From the NCBI GenBank assembly GCA_026983855.1, contig JALSTE010000002.1, forward strand, positions 1 through 5,914: a DNA stretch of 5,914 nt, read 5' to 3'. Positions 1 to 5,914 of the stretch are shown in pieces. This DNA comes from Acidimicrobiia bacterium. GTDB taxonomy: Bacteria; Actinomycetota; Acidimicrobiia; Acidimicrobiales; Poriferisodalaceae. The notes under the pieces were generated by a model. It saw only the letters and a program-made list of their open reading frames with translations, was not told where the DNA came from and did no database searches. Made by a program: the position numbers and the translations under genes. How positions within the stretch are numbered: the stretch's first letter is position 1; the number at the start of each line of letters is the position of its first letter.

Positions 1-305
1 GTGCATGGGGGGGCCAGATCCTGGGTCGTCTGTGGCCCCGCGACGAATCAGAGCGCCGGGCCGCCCTCGATGCCGGCTACGACCTCGACAGAATCCTGGA
101 CATCGACGATCTGGTGAGTTCCGACGACGTTTTCTTCGCCGCCACCGGGATCACCGAGGGCAACACCCTCAAGGGGGTCAGGTTCGATTCCACCGGCGTC
201 ATCACCGACTCCCTGGTGATGAGATCCAAGTCGGGTACCGTTCGGCGGGTACGTGCCCACCACAACCTGGAGAAGCTGAACCTGTTCTCCAGCGTCGACT
301 ACTGA
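1..305 (+). CDS. glpX: Class II fructose-1,6-bisphosphatase GlpX, C-terminal part (5' end cut by window)
   Basis: GlpX hydrolyses fructose-1,6-bisphosphate to fructose-6-phosphate in the cytoplasm, an essential step of gluconeogenesis; in many actinobacteria it is the main or only enzyme for this step. The reading frame is open from base 3 and gives the last 100 residues before a TGA at 303-305; the family is usually about 320-360 residues, so about two thirds of the gene lies upstream. Visible family blocks are GGQILGRLWP near the start, AALDAGYDLDR, then SDDVFFAATGITEGNTLKGV and VMRSKSGTVRRV, the conserved C-terminal core of GlpX. The end of the protein (LEKLNLFSSVDY) is also like mycobacterial GlpX as I recall it. 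The catalytic metal-binding residues lie in the missing part, so activity cannot be judged here. The gene is followed 8 bases later by hisI on the same strand, which suggests co-transcription. Confidence 0.95.
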   Translation, partial: AWGGQILGRLWPRDESERRAALDAGYDLDRILDIDDLVSSDDVFFAATGITEGNTLKGVRFDSTGVITDSLVMRSKSGTVRRVRAHHNLEKLNLFSSVDY

Positions 306-313
306 GAGAAGCG

Positions 314-745
314 ATGGCCTCCGACGAATCCCGTCCCGCTCCCGACGACCTCGAGGAGGGCACCCATCTGGCCATCGACTGGACCAAACTGGCCCAGGTG
401 GCGAACACCGGTCAGGCCGTGGTACCCGTCGTCCTGCAGAACGCCGACACCGGCGAGGTCCTGTACGTCGCCTACGCCAACGAACTGGCCCTCCGGGAGA
501 CCCTCGAGAGGGGGAGTGCCGTCCTGTGGTCGACCTCCCGCAACGAGATCTGGCACAAGGGCGCCACCTCGGGCGACGTCCTGGAACTGGTCGAGGTGAG
601 GGTCAACTGTGAGCAGAACTCCCTGCTGTACCGGGTCCGGCCGGTGAGGGGCGGGGCCTGCCACACCCGTGATGAGTCGGGCGCCACCCGGCCCGGTTGT
701 TACTACCGCCGGGTCGTGGACACCACCAGCCTGTCCTTCGACTGA
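314..745 (+). CDS. hisI: Phosphoribosyl-AMP cyclohydrolase (histidine biosynthesis)
   Basis: HisI opens the adenine ring of phosphoribosyl-AMP, the third step of histidine synthesis, as a cytoplasmic zinc- and magnesium-dependent dimer. The product is 143 residues, a stand-alone cyclohydrolase without the HisE pyrophosphohydrolase domain. Family blocks in order are VVPVVLQNADTGEVLYVAYAN (about 36-56), LWSTSRNEIWHKGATSGDV (71-89), VRVNCEQNSLLY (96-107), GGACHT (113-118) and GCYYRR (128-133). The three cysteines expected to bind zinc are present as C99, C116 and C129. The usual D-C-D-x-D magnesium motif reads N-C-E-Q-N here, and the spacing between the last two cysteines is longer than in the classical form. 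The ATG at 314 was chosen because it lies 8 bases after the glpX stop with a purine-rich GAGAGAAG just before it; the frame is open further upstream, but that stretch overlaps glpX out of frame. Translational coupling to glpX is likely. Confidence 0.88.
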   Translation: MASDESRPAPDDLEEGTHLAIDWTKLAQVANTGQAVVPVVLQNADTGEVLYVAYANELALRETLERGSAVLWSTSRNEIWHKGATSGDVLELVEVRVNCEQNSLLYRVRPVRGGACHTRDESGATRPGCYYRRVVDTTSLSFD

Positions 746-791
746 GGGTCGGTTCCCCCGGACACCCCCCATCTGTGAGCCCCACGGCCCA

Positions 792-907
792 GCTTTTCTG
801 ACCTGGTGGGTCTCTGTGGGCGTCCCCCGAGGTCAGAAAAGGGGGTTTGGTTGCTTTTCTGACCTGGTGGGTCTCTGTGGGCGTCCCCCGAGGTCATAGA
901 TCGGGGT
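792..907. repeat. Tandem 61-bp-period repeat with a 44-bp identical core, between convergent operons
   Basis: Bases 792-835 and 853-896 are identical over all 44 positions, beginning GCTTTTCTGACC and ending CCCCCGAGGTCA. After the identical core the similarity fades but does not stop: 7 of the next 11 positions still agree, up to the GGGGT at 842-846 and 903-907. The pattern is thus two tandem units of 61 bases, the second with a worn end. Each unit is itself an inverted repeat. The element sits between the hisI stop and the atpC stop, where REP-type palindromic repeats or terminators are often found. Whether other copies exist in the genome cannot be seen from this window. Confidence 0.9.
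793..841. terminator. Strong hairpin, possible transcription barrier for convergent hisI and atpC
   Basis: CTTTTCTGACCT (793-804) pairs perfectly over 12 bases with AGGTCAGAAAAG (830-841). The stem can continue inward with GG/CC (805-806 with 827-828) and GGG/CCC (808-810 with 824-826), with single-base bulges at 829 and 807, leaving a 13-base loop. The middle arm (830-841) can instead pair, again over 12 bases, with 854-865, leaving a 12-base loop. The second unit forms a weaker hairpin in which only TGACCT/AGGTCA (860-865 with 891-896) remains of the outer stem. Placement suggests a role in ending both convergent transcripts. However, on either strand the T-run is in the 5' arm and the 3' side is A-rich, so this is not a standard stem plus U-tract terminator. 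The hairpin is certain as a base-pairing possibility; the terminator role is inferred. Confidence 0.4.
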
Positions 908-927
908 GGGTGGGGTGGCCTAGGGGG
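903..927 (+). other. G-quadruplex-type motif across the atpC stop codon
   Basis: Four G-runs follow each other: GGGG (903-906), GGG (908-910), GGGG (912-915) and GGGGG (923-927), separated by loops of 1, 1 and 7 bases. This satisfies the common pattern of four runs of at least three G with loops of 1-7. The G-rich strand is the plus strand, which is the template strand for the atp operon and would be the RNA strand of any hisI read-through. In a high-GC genome such patterns also arise by chance, so the motif is certain but a function is not. Confidence 0.5.
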
Positions 928-1330
928 CGTAGGCGTAGTCGAGGATCCCCAGACGGGTCTGGGCCCGCTTGAGGGCGGCCAGGGCCTCGGCGTCGGCGTG
1001 GTTGGTGGCCAGGATCTCACCGGCCCGCTCATAGGCCGACTTGGCCCTCTCGAGGTCGATGTCCTCGGCCAGTTCGGCCACGTCGCTCAGGATGGTGACG
1101 ACGTCGTCGCTGACCTCCACGAAACCCCCGTGGACCGCGGCCTTGACCCCACTGTGCTCATCGTGTCCGACGGGCCAGATCCTCAGGGCCGCTATGTCGA
1201 GGGCTCCGATGAACGGGGCGTGGCCGGGCAGAAAGGCGATGTCCCCATCAAGGGTGCGACCGACCACCTGGGTCGCCTCCCCCGACCAGAGCACCTTCTC
1301 GGGGGAGACCAGTTCTACCTTCAAAGCCAT
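920..1330 (-). CDS. atpC: F1 ATP synthase epsilon subunit
   Basis: Epsilon is part of the central rotor stalk on the cytoplasmic side; it connects gamma to the c-ring and in many bacteria restrains ATP hydrolysis through its C-terminal helices. The product has 136 residues, normal for the family. The N-terminal beta-sandwich spans about 1-85 with the typical VELVSPEKVLWSGEA, GDIAFLPGHAPFIGAL and HGGFVEVSDDVVTILSD. The C-terminal two-helix domain follows (about 91-130), with IDLERA at 91-96 and LKRAQTRL at 120-127, so the regulatory arm is complete. IDLERA fits the I/L-D-x-x-R-A motif linked to ATP binding in the Bacillus PS3 epsilon. The ATG at 1330 is preceded by a GAGGT Shine-Dalgarno-like run and lies 31 bases after the atpD stop. 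It is the last gene of the operon and converges on hisI. Confidence 0.97.
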   Translation of the reverse strand: MALKVELVSPEKVLWSGEATQVVGRTLDGDIAFLPGHAPFIGALDIAALRIWPVGHDEHSGVKAAVHGGFVEVSDDVVTILSDVAELAEDIDLERAKSAYERAGEILATNHADAEALAALKRAQTRLGILDYAYAP

Positions 1331-1361
1331 TGGTTGTACCTCGACTCGGGACGGTGCCGGC

Positions 1362-2810
1362 TCAGTTGTTCTTCTCGAGCTCGCGGGCCTTGGCCATGGC
1401 CGCCTCGGCGCTGCCCACGTTCAGGAAGGCCTGCTCGGGCAGGTCGTCGAGGTCACCCCGACAGAGCATGTCGAAGGACTCGACCGTCTCCTCGACGGGA
1501 ACCCACACACCCTCGAGGCCGGTGAAGACCTCGGCCACGAAGAACGGCTGGGACAGGAACCGCTGGATCTTGCGGGCCCGGTCGACGATGACCCGGTCCT
1601 CCTCGGACAGTTCGTCCAGACCCAGGATGGCGATGATGTCCTGAAGTTCCTTGTAGCGCTGCAGGATCTCCTGCACCCGACGGGCCACCTGGTAGTGGTG
1701 GTCGCCCACGACCTCGGGGGAGAGGATGGTGGAGGTGGAGGCCAGGGGGTCCACCGCGGGGTAGATACCCAGCGAGGCGATCTGACGACTCAACTCCGTG
1801 GTGGCGTCCAGGTGGGTGAAGGTGGTGAACGGGGCGGGGTCGGTGTAGTCGTCGGCGGGGACGTACACCGCCTGCAGGGAGGTGATGGAGTGGCCCGATG
1901 TGGAGGTGATCCTCTCCTGGAGTTCACCCATCTCATCGGCCAGGTTGGGCTGGTAGCCCACGGCGGAGGGCATACGGCCCAGCAGGGTGGAGACCTCCGA
2001 CCCGGCCTGCACGAACCGGAAGATGTTGTCCACGAAGAGCAGCACCTCCTGGCCCTGCACGTCACGGAAGTACTCGGCCATGGTGAGGGCCGAGAGGGCC
2101 ACCCGCAGTCTCACCCCGGGGGGCTCGTCCATCTGACCGAACACCAGGGCGGTCTTGCCCAGAACCCCTGACTCCTCCATCTCCAGGTAGAGGTCGGTGC
2201 CCTCACGGGTCCGCTCCCCCACCCCGGCGAACACCGACACCCCGCCGTGCTGGGAGGCCACCCGGTTGATCATCTCGGTGATGAGAACGGTCTTACCCAC
2301 CCCGGCACCGCCGAACAGACCGATCTTGCCACCCTCCACGTAGGGTTCGAGCAGGTCGATCACCTTGATGCCGGACTCGAACATCTTGGCCTTGGGCTCG
2401 AGGGTGTCGAAGGCGGGGGCGGGTCGGTGGATGGCCCAACGGTCGGCCACCTGCCCGATGTCCTCGGTGTCGAGGGGAGCGCCGAGCACGTTGAAGACGT
2501 GTCCCAGGACGGCGTCGCCCACGGGCACCTCGATCCCCCGGCCGAGGTTCCTCACCGGTGTACCCCGGGTGAGACCGTCGGTCGGCCTCATGCAGATGAC
2601 CCTAACCCGGTTGTGACCGATCTGCTGGGCCACCTCACCGGTGATGGTCAGGGTCTGGCCCTCGACCTCCACGTCGAGTTCGACCGCGTGGTTGATCTCG
2701 GGCAGGGAGCCGCGGGGGAACTCGGCGTCCACCACCGGTCCGGCGATGGCTACGACCCGGCCCTCCTTGAGCTCACCGGCGGCGGCTGCCGCTTCCTCGG
2801 TCATGGTCAT
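1362..2810 (-). CDS. atpD: F1 ATP synthase beta (catalytic) subunit
   Basis: Beta carries the catalytic nucleotide sites of the alpha3beta3 ring and makes ATP from ADP and phosphate as gamma turns. With the ATG at 2810 the product has 482 residues, a normal length. The N-terminal barrel shows VVAIAGPVVDAEF (19-31). The nucleotide-binding domain has the P-loop GGAGVGKT (167-174), GVGERTREG with catalytic E199 and R200, and Walker B LLFVDN (257-262) with D261. Y350 precedes the family signature PAVDPLASTS (351-360). The C-terminal domain contains the DELSEED loop (399-405), the lever that acts on gamma. All residues needed for catalysis are present. A second ATG two codons in, at 2804, is possible, but 2810 has the better distance to AGGAG. 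The open frame extends upstream to 2939, but there it overlaps the end of atpG in another frame and has no family similarity. The gap to atpG is 34 bases. Confidence 0.98.
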   Translation of the reverse strand: MTMTEEAAAAAGELKEGRVVAIAGPVVDAEFPRGSLPEINHAVELDVEVEGQTLTITGEVAQQIGHNRVRVICMRPTDGLTRGTPVRNLGRGIEVPVGDAVLGHVFNVLGAPLDTEDIGQVADRWAIHRPAPAFDTLEPKAKMFESGIKVIDLLEPYVEGGKIGLFGGAGVGKTVLITEMINRVASQHGGVSVFAGVGERTREGTDLYLEMEESGVLGKTALVFGQMDEPPGVRLRVALSALTMAEYFRDVQGQEVLLFVDNIFRFVQAGSEVSTLLGRMPSAVGYQPNLADEMGELQERITSTSGHSITSLQAVYVPADDYTDPAPFTTFTHLDATTELSRQIASLGIYPAVDPLASTSTILSPEVVGDHHYQVARRVQEILQRYKELQDIIAILGLDELSEEDRVIVDRARKIQRFLSQPFFVAEVFTGLEGVWVPVEETVESFDMLCRGDLDDLPEQAFLNVGSAEAAMAKARELEKNN

Positions 2811-2819
2811 TCTGATTTT

Positions 2820-2824
2820 CTCCT
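2820..2824 (-). promoter_or_regulatory. Ribosome binding site deciding the atpD start
   Basis: The minus strand reads AGGAG here, 9 bases before the ATG at 2810 and 15 before the alternative ATG at 2804. The spacing favours the first ATG and rules out the longer open frame that runs into atpG. Confidence 0.7.
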
Positions 2825-2844
2825 GGGAGCGGTCGGTGTCGGGT

Positions 2845-3795
2845 TCAGAACAGCTCGACGAGATGACCCTCGATGGTGTCGGCGAGAAGGTCGTCGGACA
2901 CCAGGTCGTGCTGGTCGTGGCTGAGGGCTTCGGATCCACCGACGATCTCCATGATCTCGGTGGTGATGGCGTCCTGTCGGGCCCGGTTCATGATGCGGGA
3001 CAGGGTGGTCTTGAGTTCCTCGGCGTTGTCGGTGGCCGCCTTCATGGCCCGCTGGCGGGCGGCGTGTTCCGAGGCCGAGGCCTCGAGCATGGCGGCGAAC
3101 AGACGGGCGTCGGCGTAGCGGGGCAGCAGGTGCTCGAGGATCACGGTGGGATTGGGCTCGAACTCATAGAGGGCGGGCACCTCGCCCTCCTCGTGGGCGG
3201 TCTCGGGGGTCTCCAGGGGCATGAACTGGGCCACCTCGACCTCCTGGACGCCCATGGAGATGAACCGGGTGTAGGCCAGACGGACCTCCTGCACCTCCCC
3301 CTTCTCGTAGAGGTCGGTGGCCACCCGGGCCAGGCGCCGGGCGTCCTCGTAGGCGGGCTGGTCGGAGTAGCCCTGGAAGTCGGCGTGGATGTCGAAATCC
3401 CGGAAGGCGAAGTAGCTGCGGGCCTTCTTCCCCGAGAGCAGCAGTCGGTAGTCCCGGCCGGCCTGGCGGTCGGCGGCTATGGCCCGCTCCACCGACCTCA
3501 GGACGTTGGTGTTGTAGCCACCGCACAGGCCCCGGTCGGCGGCCACCACCACGTAGGCGACGGTTGAGACCTCCTCGGGCCGACGCAGCAGGGGATGGTC
3601 GAGTCCGGCTCCTCCGGCGGCCAGATGGGAGATCACCGAGGTGACCTTCTCGCTGTAGGGCTTGGCCGCCGCCACCCGGGCCTGGGCCTTGACGATCCGG
3701 CTGGCCGCGATCAACTCCATGGCGCGGGTGATCTTCTTGGTGGCCTCGATGGACTTGATTCGTCTACGGAGGATCCGCTCCTGACCGCCGGCCAT
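2845..3795 (-). CDS. atpG: F1 ATP synthase gamma subunit with a C-terminal extension
   Basis: Gamma is the rotor shaft: its N- and C-terminal helices form a coiled coil inside the alpha3beta3 ring and its globular part contacts epsilon and the c-ring. The product has 316 residues, longer than the usual 285-300. The N-terminal helix has RRIKSIEATKKITRAMELIA (11-30). The Rossmann-like middle has VVVAADRGLCGGYN (82-95). The C-terminal helix has ASEHAARQRAMKAATDNA (241-258) and ITTEIMEIVGG (277-287). Most gamma proteins end within a few residues of this last motif; here about 25 more follow (292-316), rich in Asp, His and Leu and ending HLVELF. The start at 3795 gives the conserved N-terminus and lies 6 bases after the atpA stop; the GGGGAGA at 3807-3813 inside the end of atpA is a fair ribosome site, so translation is probably coupled. 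Confidence 0.97.
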   Translation of the reverse strand: MAGGQERILRRRIKSIEATKKITRAMELIAASRIVKAQARVAAAKPYSEKVTSVISHLAAGGAGLDHPLLRRPEEVSTVAYVVVAADRGLCGGYNTNVLRSVERAIAADRQAGRDYRLLLSGKKARSYFAFRDFDIHADFQGYSDQPAYEDARRLARVATDLYEKGEVQEVRLAYTRFISMGVQEVEVAQFMPLETPETAHEEGEVPALYEFEPNPTVILEHLLPRYADARLFAAMLEASASEHAARQRAMKAATDNAEELKTTLSRIMNRARQDAITTEIMEIVGGSEALSHDQHDLVSDDLLADTIEGHLVELF

Positions 3796-3801
3796 GGTGT
3801 C

Positions 3802-5370
<1,569 letters not shown>

Positions 5371-5383
5371 GATGCTGTGGGGT

Positions 5384-5390
5384 CTCCTCC
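5384..5390 (-). promoter_or_regulatory. Strong atpA ribosome binding site within a small hairpin
   Basis: The minus strand reads GGAGGAG, close to a full anti-16S match, 13 bases before the atpA ATG. On the RNA, UCUCC (5396-5392) can pair with GGAGA (5387-5383) around a CGGA tetraloop, placing part of the ribosome site in a 5-bp stem. The ribosome site is well supported; a regulatory effect of the hairpin is a guess. Confidence 0.65.
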
Positions 5391-5421
5391 GGGAGAGGGC
5401 CGGTGGGCCGGGAAGCGGGCG

Positions 5422-5914
5422 TCACACCTGCTCCTTCAGCTTCTCGATTCGGGTACGGATGGATCCGTCGATGACCATGTCGTCGATCTGGGCCACCAGA
5501 CCGCCGAGTATCTCGGGATCGACGATGACCTTGACCTCGACCTGACGACCGACCTTGGTGCTCAGGGCCTGTTCGAGGCGGGTGAGCTGATCGGCGGACA
5601 GTGGTACGGCCGAGCGCACCTCAGCCACGGCCTTGCCCCGGGACTCGGCCGCCAGGGCCACGACCCGGTCGGCGATGGCGGGGATGTCGCCCCCCCGTCC
5701 GGCCCCCACCAGCATGGCCACGATGTTCGTGGTCAGGGGTAGGGCCCGGTGCTCGAGCAGATCGTCCACCACCACCAGGCGTCGGACGGCGGGCAGGCTG
5801 CGGTCGGCCAGGGTGAGACGCAGCTCGTCGCTGCGGTCCATGGCCCGGGCGAGCTGGTAGATCTCGTCGGCCACGGTGTCGAGGGAGTCCTCGGCCCGCG
5901 CGATCTCCACGATT
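5422..5914 (-). CDS. atpH: F1 ATP synthase delta subunit (5' end cut by window)
   Basis: Delta sits on top of the alpha3beta3 ring and ties it to the b-subunit peripheral stalk, so that the ring does not turn with the rotor. The frame remains open to the window edge and gives 163 residues; the family is about 175-185, so only some 15-20 residues would be missing if this is a stand-alone delta. A GTG at 5910 is inside the conserved N-terminal helix (VEIARAEDSLDTV) and is not the real start. The helical N-terminal domain is followed by a typical C-terminal part: AEVRSAVPLS, VDPEILGG and DGSIRTRIEKL near the end. In mycobacteria delta is fused to a b-type subunit; the window ends too early to tell whether that is the case here. 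It is the first atp gene visible, 51 bases before atpA. Confidence 0.96.
   Translation of the reverse strand, partial: IVEIARAEDSLDTVADEIYQLARAMDRSDELRLTLADRSLPAVRRLVVVDDLLEHRALPLTTNIVAMLVGAGRGGDIPAIADRVVALAAESRGKAVAEVRSAVPLSADQLTRLEQALSTKVGRQVEVKVIVDPEILGGLVAQIDDMVIDGSIRTRIEKLKEQV

Noticed and set aside
7..13. Run of seven G in glpX as a possible frameshift
   Set aside because: The GlpX frame downstream of it is correct and only two codons lie upstream, so nothing shows a shift; the GGQILGRLWP match begins within the run itself.
5..313. N-terminal extension of hisI back to base 5
   Set aside because: This stretch is out of frame with glpX, which is clearly coding here; the extension is Arg/Pro-rich without similarity to HisI, and the family start fits the ATG at 314.
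792..896. CRISPR array
   Set aside because: Only two repeats of 44 bases with a 17-base spacer, a long self-pairing repeat that extends into the spacer, and no cas genes in the window.
1041..2171. Plus-strand open frame of 376 codons opposite atpC and atpD
   Set aside because: Antisense to two proven genes, no recognisable domain, composition typical of a shadow frame.
2845..2922. Frameshift as the cause of the long gamma C-terminus
   Set aside because: The frame runs without break from the conserved helix to TGA; I saw no alternative frame that restores a normal gamma end.
2811..2939. Longer beta subunit starting at 2939
   Set aside because: The extra 43 residues overlap the end of atpG in another frame and do not resemble beta; AGGAG at 2820-2824 supports the start at 2810.

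Overview
The window looks like chromosomal DNA from a high-GC actinobacterium. Two things suggest this. The C-terminal 100 residues of a class II fructose-1,6-bisphosphatase (GlpX) resemble mycobacterial GlpX closely (GRLWP, AAL.AGYDLDR, VMRSKSGTVR). The ATP synthase alpha subunit carries the P-loop variant GDRKTGKT, which I recall from mycobacteria. A class such as Acidimicrobiia is my guess; the sequence does not prove it.

Left part (1-745, plus strand): the 3' end of glpX is followed after 8 bases by hisI (phosphoribosyl-AMP cyclohydrolase), probably in one transcript. Middle (746-919): a 174-base gap between convergent genes. It holds a 44-bp perfect direct repeat with a 61-bp period, whose arms form strong and mutually exclusive hairpins, followed by a G-quadruplex-type G-run pattern across the atpC stop codon. 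Right part (920-5914, minus strand): the distal half of an F-type ATP synthase operon in the classical order atpH (delta, cut by the window edge), atpA (alpha), atpG (gamma), atpD (beta), atpC (epsilon), with gaps of 51, 6, 34 and 31 bases.

The five atp products form the whole F1 sector: the alpha3beta3 catalytic ring, the gamma-epsilon rotor stalk and the delta cap that joins the ring to the peripheral stalk. Genes for the Fo sector (a, c, b) would be expected upstream, beyond base 5914. GlpX belongs to gluconeogenesis and HisI to histidine synthesis, so the left operon has no evident functional link to the ATP synthase.

I see no new multi-gene system. The points most worth a second look are the tandem hairpin repeat between the two operons, the altered metal-site motif in HisI, and the extra C-terminal tails on gamma and alpha.
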